From NCBI RefSeq assembly GCF_932294415.1, contig NC_065541.1, positions 67,858,695 through 67,922,694 of the forward strand: a stretch of 64,000 bases of DNA. Reading direction: 5' to 3'. This DNA is from Quercus robur (Eukaryota > Streptophyta > Magnoliopsida > Fagales > Fagaceae). The position numbers and the translations under genes were made by a program. Below, in pieces: positions 35,111-47,432 of this stretch (positions are counted from its first letter, which is position 1; the number at the start of each line of letters is the position of its first letter). The notes under the pieces are model-generated. The model was not told the DNA's origin. It did not search any database and saw nothing but the letters and a program-made list of their open reading frames with translations.

Positions 35111-36200
35111 ATTCTTTGACGCGGTCTGAATGCTTTCGAAAGTAGACATTTTGAGCTTGAATTTGGACACAAATTTTGAATTTTTTTTCGACATAAATCA
35201 TGAGAGTTATTGTTGTTTGAAAAATGGCCTAACGAGTTACCCGAAATTCGGATTCCAACTATGTGCCGATAGAAGGGCGTAAAAATGGAAGTCTAACGTT
35301 TTGTTCATGAATTTGGTTTTAAAATATTAAACCTATACTTCGAGACCAATCCACACAAAATCAAAATTTTTGATAAAAAATACGTTAGTGGCAAATTATT
35401 CATGAGACTAAATCGCTTTGAAAATGCATTGAAAAGTGACCTTTGGTCACCTTTTTGACAATAACTTTTGAACGGTGAGGAATTCTTTGACGCGGTTTGA
35501 ATGTTTTGGAAAGTTCAACACAAATTTTGAATTTTTTTGGCACAAACTATGAGAGTTATTATCGTTTGAAAAATGGCCCACTGAATTATCCGAAATTTGG
35601 ATTCCAACTATGTGTCGATAGAAGGGCGTAAATATGGAAGTCTAATGTTTTTTTTTCACGGATTTGGTTTTATAATATCGTACCTATACCTTGAGACCAA
35701 TCTAGGCAAAATCAACTTTTTGGAAAAAAATAAGTTAGTGTTAGTTATACACAAGACTAAATTGTTTTGAAAATGTGTTGAAAAGTGACATTTGGTCACT
35801 GTTTTGACAATAACTTTTGAACAATGAGGAATTCTTTGACGTGGTCTATATGTTTTGGAAAGTGGACATTCTGAGCTTGAATTCAACCCAAATTTTGAAT
35901 TTTTTCGGCACAAATCATGAGAGTTATTGTTGTTTGAAAAATGGCCCAACAAATTATCCCAAATTCGGATTCCAACTATGTGTTGATAGAAGGGCATAAA
36001 AATGGAAGTCTAACATTTCATTCACAAATTTGGTTTTAAAATATTATACCTATACCATGAGACCAATCCACACAAAATCAATTTTTTGGTAAAAAACACG
36101 TTAGTGGCTAGTTATTCACGAGACTAAATCATTTTGAAAATGTGTTGAATAGTGACCTTTTGGAAACCTTTTTATTTTGGGGGACCACAATTTGACTCCC

Positions 36201-37206
36201 TGATAGGTCAAAAATATATTGACCCCTTGTGATAAATTAATTGATTAATTAGCCAAGTTTATTAATTAATCAAATTAACATGTAATTGTACGTGGTAGCA
36301 CAAATAAATCACAAAATAAATTAAGTATGCGGCGAAAATTTAATTGACACAGTGATTTGTTTACGAATGGGAAAAACCTACACGGTAAAAATCCCTCCGG
36401 GTGATTTAAGGTCACCACTCTTGAGAATCCACTATTATCAAAACAAGCAGTTACAAGTAAAGGAATCCCAGTACCTTATACCAACCTACAGTTGAACCCT
36501 TACCCTAATACCCAATTGGACTTGTTCTGTAGTGACAATCTCTCAATTTCAATGCACGGCTCCCAGTACATAATTAACCAATTGCGTGGATCCTAGTACG
36601 CGACTTCAATCACCAACTAGAGAAGGTTGTTGGCTGCAAAGTTCTTCAATTCATCTAGACGATGAAGATCATGAAGTTGCTTAGTCAAAAAATCCTACGG
36701 TATACAAACATAGCAGCTTCTTCAAGAACTAGGGCAAACTAGGTTTTCGGTCACACTTTTCTTCACTCTTGTGAAATTTGCTCTTGTGCACCTTGTGTCA
36801 CCTTTTTAGGCCCTTAAAATAATCCGTTTATATGTCTAGGGTTGTGAGAAAAGAAAGCCCAAACATACAATCACAGATTGGATGAAAAACAGTCCTGAAA
36901 AACTAAGTTTCATAAACCTCGATAGATAGCCATTTATCGAGCTAGTTGTCGAGCCACAGGCTTGAGTAGCTTTTTAAACCTCGATAGATGATAACTGTCG
37001 AGCTTTAATGAAAAACACTTTCTGACTTGGTTCTTGGACAAACTTGCATGGCTTTAACACTTGAACTTGAAACCTTGTTTCTTGAAGTATTAAACACATC
37101 GTAGATCAACCTAATTACAAGTAAAAGTGCGTTTTGTCAAAGGATTAGCCAATTACATAAAATAGTGACATATGTTCCTAACATGTGTAACACATATGTC
37201 CTAACA
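36201..37206 (+). mobile_element. Solo LTR, family A copy 1
   Basis: Begins TGATAGG and ends CCTAACA, imperfect inverted ends. Flanked by CTCCC (36196-36200) and CTCAC (37207-37211). Removing the element and one copy restores the phrase GACTCCCTACAACCACT-like that is intact in sister units, confirming insertion into the satellite block. 1006 bp, and matches 47433-48446 along its length. Strand is arbitrary. Confidence 0.9.
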
Positions 37207-37703
37207 CTCACTACAACCACTTTAAAGATAGGCCTGTGTGGTGTGATGTCGAAACCCATAAAAGATTTGAATATGTCTTCCTCATCACCAATTGGTTTTG
37301 AGGTGGAATGGCATAGCTCACGGTCCAACAAATTCTTTGATGCAATCTGAATGTTGTAGAAAGTAGACATTCCAAGCTTGAATTTTAACACAAATTTTGA
37401 ATTTTTTTGAAACAAATCATGAGAGTTATTGTCGTTTGAAAAATGCCCCACCGAGTTACCCGAAATTCAGATTCCTACTATATGCTGATAGAAGGGCGTA
37501 AAAATGGAAGTCTACCATTTTTTTCACGGATTTGGTTTTAAAATATTTTGTTGGAGCAAGTCTTAGCTAGAACAGAATTTGTTGTTGGGGGGATTTAGCT
37601 TAGTACTTTAATTCTCAAGGCACCACTCGCTCTTTCACATTGCTCTCTTGCCTGTGCTGTTTCTCTCTCCCAATTCTTTGGTCACCAAAGTATTCTGTGT
37701 GCA

Positions 37704-38271
37704 ATGGAGACATCACCTGGTCATAATCTGATTCAATTCAATCTCTTAGACTTGGAGAAAGCAACAAAAGGTTTCAAATCCTCTTACAAGATTGGAGAGG
37801 GTGACTTTGGTGCCTTCTATAGAGGCACCATCAAACTAAGTGGGAAAAGTACACCCATCCTCATCCAACGGATTCAAGGACATGTACTTAAAGTCAAGGT
37901 TTGTAACCTTTTAAAAAAAAAAAAAAAAATTTCTTGTACCATCTTCTTCTTCCTCTTTAACATGTATAACTTTTCATCTATTTTCTTCCATATATCTATC
38001 TGAATCGATCCCATAAATTTATATTTTTCAGAGTGATCATTCTTGGGTGAAAGAATTAAACACTATTGCAGCAATGAAGCACCAAAACCTTCTAAACTTG
38101 GTAGGATATTGCCTTTCAGGGGGTGTCAGATTTGTAGTAGGAGAATGTACATGCATTGGAAGCCTTAGTTACTTTCTGTCCAAGTTGTTACTGTCTTGGG
38201 TAAAAAGACTCATTATCGTACAAGTTGTTGCCCGGGCTTTGGTGTATTTTCATGATCATCAGCTATATTAA
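37704..38271 (+). pseudogene. Receptor-like kinase, N-lobe part (exons 1-2 of a broken gene)
   Basis: Exons 37704-37898 and 38032-38268 encode the start of a plant receptor-like kinase domain: LEKATKGFKSSYKIGEGDFG with the glycine loop, then the helix C region and GYC (WVKELNTIAAMKHQNLLNLV). A run of VARALVYFHDHQLY ends at a TAA just before the Helitron end at 38281. The usual VAIK lysine position reads ILIQ, so the ATP-anchoring lysine is lost. No signal peptide or extracellular domain lies upstream; the ATG follows satellite DNA at about 150 bp. The catalytic-loop and DFG exon is not found. The rest of the same gene lies at 49321-50791. Confidence 0.8.
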
Positions 38272-40121
38272 TTGTTATTACTAGTCGCTAACCCATGCGA
38301 TGCACGGGAAAGCTATTTTATAAAGATGTAAACTATTCTTTTTCTTTTCCTCATTGATTGTACATTCAGATTCCAGTTTCATAATTTCCTATCCTTGATA
38401 TGAAACAATAAATTACATAATGAAAAATAGAAATCAAACTTAAGTTTAAATTAAAATGGAAAATCAAATCCTTTGCATCCTCAATTATCCATTAAATGAA
38501 TGAAACCCAAATTTAAAGAACTACTTAATATTTCAAATAAATTGAAAGCCAACTTTGATGTGTTTTTTGTATCTTCTTCTTTTGTTACTTCGTAGTAGTC
38601 ACTGAATGTCCTTTTGTTTTCCTTGATTACAGATGTTGGTGTGAGTTGCACATCCGCTTTGAACATCAAATTTTTGAAACTTTGTAGAATCACCACCTTA
38701 TTCACTTGATGAGTTGATGTTATATTCATTTGAAGTATCACTACTGTAAGCCTGACAATAGAATAGGTTGAGAAACGTATTACAACATATAGAAGTTAAA
38801 AATCAAATTTGTAATTTTGCTATATCAAAGAATACGTACTTTTGTCTTTTTATCAAGCTGAATTACTTTGTCAGTTTCTTCAAAAGATTTTAAAACTTTC
38901 TTGACGGTGAAGAATTCTCATCTATACTTGAGATTATAGTCATTTAGTTGTATTTGGAAAACAAATTATTTTCCATTTAATTAATGAATATCAATCAATT
39001 CATAATTTTATAGTTAAATTTTGTAAAAGCAAGTCTATAGTACATAAAGCAATGTTAAGGACACAATGTTATTGTTCAAGATTTTCTTTCTTCTTACCTC
39101 ATTATTAGATTTCCACATAATTTTGGATATTTTATTTATGGTTCTTTTGTTGATGTATCTCTTCTTGAATTGTCACTTGTGATTTGGATTGCTTTGGAAT
39201 TTGTACTATTGGTTGGTTACTTTCCACCAGCTTGTTATATTATATAAAGATATTAGACATAGAATTGTGGAAACTGTAAATACATTAAAAGCGTGAATCC
39301 AAACAAAGCATTTACTGATCTTTGAAATTAGCAGTCTTAGGAATTTCCAAATCAATATGAACACTTGTTCTACTTGTTGACAATAAGTTATACTCTCCTG
39401 CATTTGATATATAAAATTTTACTGCCTTCTGATTTCATAATGTGAGATGGTCAATTCATCTTATTAACATTTGAATAAACCTGCAACTCTAAAATTGAAG
39501 CAAAAAATATATATTGATAAATTAAAATATATATTTAGGCAAAGATTCCTTCAGAAAAAATCATTACAAGCCAACACAAAAAATCTTAAAAGAAACCTAT
39601 TAAAGGAATTGAAAAGCCTTCCCTCCATAGAGATTCACGTTACTACTTATATAGATTAAGGGAAAATGCCTAATTTACTTTTTCATTCCGACCTAATTTG
39701 AATTGCTTATAACTTTGTCTAGAATAAACTCCTGCTCTATTTCAATATAAGAAGTGCTTGAAAGAGACTAAGACTCGCTTAAGTTCTTTAAATCCGCTCC
39801 TTTGTGTTTTAACCCAGTCAACATAGATAGATAAATATGAACAAATTAACAAAAATAACTAAACTAAAACCAATTTTACTCAAATTCCTTAATCAAAACC
39901 AAATATAACCTAAAGACCTAAACTGAAACCAATCCATACAAATATCAAAAAACTTGATCATATTTAATGCACAAACCAAAAAGCAAAGAGAAAAACATAA
40001 CTTAAAGACCTAAATAGAAACTACTCCAAACAAAGTGGCTAAATCAATTTGGAGAAGGAGATAAACACAAAAATAAATAATATAAATGCAAAGCAATTAT
40101 GAGTGACTTTTACAATATAAA

Positions 40122-40325
40122 TTATGTTACCTCTATTAGTTGGTTTCTTGCCTCGGAAATTGGTAAAAACTTCTTTATACACAATATTTTTTTTAAAAGA
40201 AATTTTAGTCCATTTTTGCTTGTAACCCTAGCCACTGCAATGTACAATTGCTCATGACTAAAAAAAGGTTTTGGCAAATACACAATATAGCATCCACGTA
40301 CTAACTTCAGAATAAAAATATGCAA
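40122..40325 (-). pseudogene. Helitron helicase C-terminal relic
   Basis: KPFFSHEQLYIAVARVTSKN corresponds to the conserved last helicase motif (QLYVAxSRVT) of Helitron Rep/Hel proteins. The rest of the protein is not readable as a continuous frame. Confidence 0.8.
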
Positions 40326-42100
40326 TATAGAAATTAAAAAAACATGATTCTTTGATAGAATACAAATTGTACATAGAGGTAGTAAAAACTATGGCAATCT
40401 TGAAATGAAACAATTAAACCAAACATAAAACCAAGTTTGAGATAACCAAGAAATTTAAATATGCAATCACATTCCAATTTCAAATTATTTCTAGAAACAT
40501 ATTACCAATAAATATGCAAGAAATAGTACAGATTAAAGGATAGACTGGTAAATACCTGATTGTCCTTATCTTGTAGTTGTATTACCAAATAACCCAAATA
40601 AAAAAATACCAGATCCCTACTTGCAAAACAATAAGAATCCAATTTTTAGCTAACATTCAAGAAACATTAATAGAAGAGAAATAGTGCAGTGCAAAAAGAT
40701 TGAAACAGTGCAGTGTAGTGCAGATTTTTATGAAACTCATTACATCAATTAGCTGACAAACCACTAGGTGTTGTTGAACCACGAAGCTTTCCTTAGCAAT
40801 GGGTTTGAAATTATGACCATGATACCTAGGATTCTTCCAATATATATTAAAAATACAATTTTATTTATGATCACAATTAAGCTCTTTAAGATACATGATG
40901 CACAAATTTTTTTGGATAGTGACAATAATAATTTCTTAATTTCTTTGTCACAATAATAATAATAAAAATATGTGTAATATGTTTACCTTGATGAAAATGT
41001 TATATCTTTGACCCCAACTTTGCTATTCCTGATGCAGCCTACTATTGGGAATTCAACAATTTCCAAGGTCTCAGCCCTTTGTAAGCCAGGAAAACATGAT
41101 GTTAAATTAGCTATAATGCAGATATGGTCACGTACACCTTAACCTCAGCACTATATAAAATTGTAACAAAAGAAACAAATAAATGATTTAAAAAAATAAA
41201 TAATAAAAAATAAAATAAACAGAACAAAGCAATACAAAGGAAGGACTAATATAACCAAAGAGAAGAAATTTACTATGAAATTCTATATCGATGATGAGAA
41301 AGTTAAATATTTCAATTACCTCAATAAGATAAGGAAAATCAAGAGAACCCCATTCAAATTATATATATGCTAGTGTTAGTACAGCCTCACTTGTGGAGCC
41401 TTTTCACAAATAATTATACATGTTCATTTAAGAAATCTTCAATTGTTTTGCAGAAGATTTACATATTGACTTTTTTATTCATTTAATTTTTATGTAAGTA
41501 TGTTACCATGTGATTCTGTCAGCAGGTCTCCATGGCAATATAAAATCTATGAATATTAATATGTTGACAAACTATGGAAAATATATTAATCTGTTGAAAC
41601 CATTATCAAAAGTAGTTGTTTCACTTCGTAAACAGTTGGCATACACTCTTGATCAAAATTAAGAGGGTTTTATGAACTTGATCTCATGGCTTCCACCAAA
41701 TTTAAGAGGGAATCCTCATTTTTAAGTAAAATAATAAAACTTTCTAAAAGGTTTGATTCCTTTGAAGTTATTAAGGGTAAAAAACTCTAATCTTAATGCA
41801 CAAACACACCATGAAATAAGTCATTAAAAAAATCAAACCTACTTCTCAAACGGAATCATATCAAAATCTATTCCAAGACACCACCAAACCCACATATCTG
41901 TCATGCTCAGAATTGGGACCATAGGCACTTGAAACACCGACTTGTATTGATCATCCACACATCTAAACTTACATAGACTGAATAATTTCCCACAGCCCCA
42001 TCAAATTTCTCTACTGCTCTTCTAGTCCACAGCAATAGCAGCACAATAGAGGCTTCTAAAGCTCCAAAGTGACACCAGTCCACAGACTAATAATCAATAT

Positions 42101-45100
42101 TGTCACGCCCCAAACCCGATACCCGGATTTGTGACCATGACCGGCATGCTAATATCAAGTTTAAACCTGATATTAACAAGAACCAACTTAACTTTTACAA
42201 AACTTTTCTAAAAACTTCTCTTTTTTCTTTTCATACTTATTTCTTTACTTCTTGATATAATTTTTCACTTGATAGTCAGAGCATCTACACCATACTCAAA
42301 ATATAACATAATCCACCAGTCATTTGATTTCCATACTTTTACATAATACATCTCTTAATACTTTTAGGTACACAACTTTCCTTAGATCCTAAAATACACA
42401 ATACTAAAAAGCTAAACATCAAATTGCTAATTTAAGATCTATACATATAAAACTAAAACCAGCTCCTTCCAAACTCGACTAAGGCTCCCTCTGCTCCAAA
42501 ATAAAACATGCTAACTGAAAGAGTGGAAGGGGTGAGCTACACAGCTCAGTAAAGGTAAGATATATGAGAATTCAATAAGGATGCATGTAAATCAAATCAT
42601 TTCATTCTATGCATAATCAAATAGGAGAACAGCTTTCCATGCATAGTATTTTATACTATTCAGAATAATAACTTATACGCTTTTAATAGGAAAATAATTG
42701 TTCTCCCTTTTCTTATCAGAATCATATTACCAAAACCTTTCGGATTAAACTTCTTTCATTTCCTACAAAGTCACCATGTATATATTCTCATTACAAAATA
42801 ATTATTTTAACTTAAATAAGATAATCGGCAACTTTGTATTAAACTAGAAACATCTTGACTGATAAGAAAACTTTTCTTTATAAACTTCTTCTCATAGAAT
42901 ACTATAACTTTCATGATCATAAAACTTAACGTTTCATAAAAACAGATATCTGATAACTTTTAAACATAAACTTGTACTTTCATCAGAAACTTTATCTTTA
43001 TAGCACAACAGAACTTCATAAACTTTATCTTTAATGAACAGCTTTCTTTTCATCAGAAACTTCTTATTTTCATGAGAGCTTTTAACTTTTCATATTGCAC
43101 TTAAACAAAATAATTCTCTCATGATTAATAACATAACATAGCCGGTCATATCATATTGGTTAGTCCATATCTGATAAGCTGTACAGAGAAGGCCTCATCA
43201 CATTTGGGCGCCCCCGTGTGTATGATATTGTCCCCTTTGGGAGGCTTGATGGCACATCCCCTCCAGGTTTTGTTCCTCCCCGCCGTCCGTACACATTGGG
43301 GAGAAGGCCTTAATCGGATTAGAGTTACGGGCAACCCCATTTCCTCTACTTTAAATGGCCTAGAGTTACGGGCAGCCCCATTTCCTCTACTTTAAATGGC
43401 CAAACAGATAACATATTTCCATGGAAAGCCAGTAATTAACCCCTACTAGCCGAGTTCAGATTACCAGAGGACATAACCTGAAAACATTTCATACTTTACA
43501 TCATACTGAAATTTCTTCTTTTGCGTAACATTTCATAATCATAGCACTTCTATTCTTTTCATTAAACATCATGTTCGTGAAATCAATAATAGCATCAATA
43601 TGCTTAAATCATATACATAAGTCTTTCGAAAGCTCACGAACATATCTTTATCAGAATAATGATTACATGCCATATCTCTAATAAAAAACATTTTAATGCA
43701 TAATATACTTTAAAATAACCTCATGACTTACCAAATGCCCATATAACTTATCCCTTACCTGAAAGCAGAGGAACCGAGAGCCTAAAGTCGGAGGAGCTTA
43801 GACTTGGATACTGGTAACACCTAAACCATAAATCAAAGCTTATTACTATCCATAATTCTTTACCATAAACTTCACGTTCATCTCAAAGCCTATTTCTTAG
43901 AATTAAGGAAATCCTAATCCCACCTCAACGAGGTTCCCACAAACAAAAAAATACATTCATCAACAACAAGTACAAAATCCTAGAGAAACCAACATTCTTA
44001 TATTAATCCCATATCTCTAAAAGAGCTAACTTTATTTCAAAATGTGCTTTAAGGTTAGGGCAATAATGCATGCATAAATATAAAATCTTTTAAGCATGAT
44101 CATGTAACTATATAGATTCATATGATAACATACAACACGTCGGGCAAAACAGCTTCATACATACAACCATCCCATGGTTTACAACCCCTTCCTTTGGGTA
44201 CTAAACCTCAAAACAAGTTACACAAAATTAATCTATGATCGAAACATACCAAAAGATAAGCATATCAAATTATAGCTCAAAACATTCACCCTAACTTGAT
44301 AATTAAATCCACAAAGTTAGGCATGTCCCTTACTATTCACTGTTCTATTCCAGCAGCATAGGCTCCATTTGTAAAATACAAACGGGCTACTCAAACACAT
44401 CCAATTGTCATGAAATTTAACATAACTACTCCCCTATATGTCCAGTATATACCATAAAAATTTCGGAGTCAAAGCATAAATCCATGATTTACTAAAAATC
44501 ACGCAAGACAGCATACTCAAATCTGTCCTGTCAGAAATTCATGCAACTTATAAATTAAACCATTAATTTTATGTTCATCCAAATGCTGTGAGACCAATTC
44601 AATAACAACCAAAAGTGTCTTAAGTTTCATAGGAATTATCCCTAGCATCCAAATTCACTATATAAAATTTAATACATAATTTAACATGCATGAACACAGA
44701 ATCTGTCACAGTGACAGCTTCAGAACATATTCTTACAAAATCATCAACAAATAGCAATAAGCCTTAATTTCATTTGGGTATTTTTATACCTATAATTAAC
44801 ATACTAAAATATGTTATTAAACATTAAATAAACCATAATATCATTAAACCTTCAAATCACTAAAACAGAATCACCAATTCAACTTCCAAAAACAGAGCAG
44901 AGAACAAAGAGAGAAAGTAAGCAAACAATTATACTATCCAAATACACAAAATAAGATGAGGTTTAATTACTTACCCACCACAATTTGAAGCTGAAACCTT
45001 AGGGTTAATTGTTTAATTTCATCTTTAGAGAGGAATGTATTGTGTTGGTGAGAAAGGGAGGGCTGCCGTGTAGAAGCAACAGAAGAAGAGAGAAAGAAGA

Positions 45101-45287
45101 ACAAAGAGGAAAAGGAGTAGTGAGAGAGGGGCTGGACTTCTGATCTGATGCAGCCAAGAAAATGAGTAAAGTGTGAAGACTTTTGGGGCAGCAAAAATCA
45201 GATAAGAGAGGAGGAAAAATTGGGGTGGATACGTCTATGGCTAGGGAAAGAAATATCCCACCCACTTTCCACTTTCTTGCATTCACA

Positions 45288-45325
<38 letters not shown>

Positions 45326-45416
45326 CTTTGCATTCACACTTACTTTTCTACCAAAATAATTCCTTGCATTCACACTTACTTTTCTACCAAAATAATATCA
45401 CTTTGCATATATATAT

Positions 45417-45450
<34 letters not shown>

Positions 45451-45670
45451 CTCACAACTTAACTACCTAATATAGTTTTGTACATGCTAAATATATTTTA
45501 TAATACAAATAGTCATTTCAATTATTTATAATCTTTACAAATTCCTATTCAATAACATTATAAAATAATATGTTCATTAAATACTTTGTAAGCAAGTGGC
45601 TTAAAATATTAATCATACTTAACCACTTAAACATATAGTTTAATTATAAAAATTGGATTGGGGTGTTACA
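42101..45670 (-). mobile_element. Very long solo LTR (3570 bp) nested in the Helitron
   Basis: Ends TGTCACGCCCC...GGGGTGTTACA on the plus strand, which read TGTAACACCCCAATCC...GTGACA on the minus strand. A perfect 5-bp TSD AATAT lies at 42096-42100 and 45671-45675. No second LTR, primer site or pol domain occurs inside, so it is a solo LTR. A 52-bp block around GAGTTACGGGCA(A/G)CCCCATT is tandemly repeated near 43320-43400, and (TA)n tracts lie near 45293-45450. Such long LTRs suggest a Gypsy family. Confidence 0.85.
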
Positions 45671-45675
45671 AATAT

Positions 45676-47261
45676 AGTAAATCATCGTTACAATAGTGCA
45701 GCAAAAAAAAAAAAAAAAAAAAAAAAATCTTTACAATAATATCAAATATTACCAAAACTATCTAAATGTTGTTTTCTAGTATATAAACCTATCTCACCAT
45801 CAATACCAATCCCAATATCTAACATATGAATCATAAATTTTTGGTGATATGAATTGCAGTTTATCTTCAAGAAGACTTCCAAGTTCTACCAAAGGTGTAC
45901 CAAGTTTTTATTTTGAGCTTAAATCTTACCTTTTATGGTCTTTGATCCTATTGCGTTGTTTTCCATGGGGGACTATTCATCTCAAGGTGTGAGTACAGGA
46001 AAGGCCTTTTCCTTGATAGTGTTACTTTCATTGCACACATAAGTGGCCCCGACATAATGGTATACTGTTACTGGTATTCCATAACAATTATTGCATTCAT
46101 GGACCAAAAGAATTGAAACAGGCATGAGAAATATGAATTTATTCTGCACTGTCTAGTGGTTAGCTAAAATGAAATAGCTTAGCCAGCTAGGTGCATCATG
46201 GTCATAAAATGGAGATATAATTTTTCCAGACCCAATATCTAACATATGAATCATAAAAAAATTTCAAATACACAATCTCAAAGAATTAGAATTTAAAATT
46301 CCTAATGAATTTCGAATTTAAATCCACAAACTATACACTAAAATCAAATTTTTAAGCGGTAGCCACATGAACCCAGATAAAAATTCACAAAATTAAATCC
46401 AGAAAAACTGAATAGAAAATCCGAATTATAAAGAGAGCAATAAAAATTCAGAAAAATACAAATTTTCAGTCGTGAGTTGCATTGTAACAAATAATCCCTT
46501 AAAAAATATTATTTATAATATAATATAGGGTTATGGATTCCTAATCAAATTTGGTTAGGGTTATGGATTCCTAATCAAAATATACATAGGAGTATAATGG
46601 GTTGAATCTACAGGTTCTAGAAAGTTAGCTGTGAAATTTTCTTCACCTTGCTCTGTGCGTGCGAAGGAGTAGCAAACCATCGCTTGTTAAATTCAATGTA
46701 GCATTTGAGGAGACAGGAGGGTTATCTGGTTTTGCAGTCCAGACATTAGTGTTATTTGGTTGAGTATGCAGCCATATTCCAATAGTGAAGCCTTTGCGGC
46801 CTTGTGGGTAGAAACCAAAGCGAAAAGGCCGTGTATACTTTTGTTGGCCCTTGTGTTTCTCTAAATCTTAACCAAAGGGGTTTTCTACGCTTAATCGACG
46901 ACGGTTCCACGTTAATCATTTTGACGAATAAGTCTTACCCTACTAAGAAGGAAACTAGAATTGTATTCACACCACTTTTGGGGCAATAGTCGTGTGAGCA
47001 GCACCATGGAAAGATCGGTGATGCCTTCTATCTATTTCAGACTTGACAGTGTGGGGATGGCTTCTTGGCGAGATTGAGTTTTAGTGTTGGGTTTTGGGGA
47101 AGGAGAGGGTTTTAGAAAAAAAAATTTTGCGTTTATGTTTTTTTTTTTTTTTTGGTTTTAGAAAAGTTTTTATTTTTTTTATTTTATAAATATTGTGCTG
47201 ATGTGGAAAATTGTGGGAGTTTCAGAGGCTTTGGTTATATATATATATATATATATATAGA
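45676..47261. other. Right part of the Helitron
   Basis: No gene seen. It contains a 29-bp direct repeat (GGTTATGGATTCCTAATCAAA twice, about 46507-46580, shown here in part) and A and T tracts. The plus-strand ORF at 46804-46989 matches nothing I know. Confidence 0.4.
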
Positions 47262-47432
47262 TTAGTAGCATGTGCGTGTGTTTTCCTTGCTAGACTATGG
47301 TATTAAGTAGTTATTGTTAGGAAAATTTTGACCCCCAATTAAACTAAAAGATCACCCAAGTAGATTAATTACGTTAATTATGCAAAGGTCCATTTAACAT
47401 GTGAAGGGTAGACTTTCCTCTTTTCTCAGCAG

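Larger units (their letters stand above)
32943..37555. repeat. Satellite-like tandem array, about 370-bp unit, about nine units, with interruptions
   Basis: Each unit has the same landmarks: GAGCTTGAATT, CATGAGAGTTATTGTCGT, GGCCCACCGA, TTCGGATTCCAACTATGTG, GATAGAAGGGCGTAAA, TTGGTTTTAAAATATT, CCAATCCACACAAAATCAA, TACGTTAGTGGCTAGTTA, AAGTGACCTTTGGTCACC and TTCTTTGACGCAGTCTG. The last landmark occurs near 33284, 33681, 34044, 34417, 35108, 35480, 35831 and 37327. Spacing is 351-397 bp except where other sequence intervenes (34757-35110 and the solo LTR at 36201). Unit types alternate in the first five copies. ORFs in it are not genes. Confidence 0.92.
38281..47261 (-). mobile_element. Helitron, minus strand, degenerate, carrying a nested solo LTR
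   Basis: The minus-strand 3' end reads CCCGTGCATCGCATGGG (hairpin) then TTAGCGACTAG, with T next to it, fitting the CTRR|T terminus. The proposed 5' end on the minus strand is A|TCTATATATA...ACCAAAGCC at 47261/47262. A and T flank the element as expected for AT-dinucleotide insertion. At 40325-40122 (minus) a relic of the Pif1-like helicase C-terminus is readable (FFSHEQLYIAVARVTSKNGL). The 3' end and helicase are solid. The 5' end is inferred from the TC start and the gap in the kinase gene. Confidence 0.72.

Noticed and set aside
33305..35997. ORFs of 60-113 aa on both strands
   Set aside because: The same frames recur in each satellite unit with stops at shifting places. No codon conservation is evident.
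38481..38741. 86-aa minus-strand ORF as a Helitron RPA-like domain
   Set aside because: Position and strand would suit a Helitron C-terminal region, but no motif is convincing.
43146..43395. 79-aa and 64-aa ORFs
   Set aside because: Inside the 3.57-kb solo LTR and overlapping a short tandem repeat. No domain.
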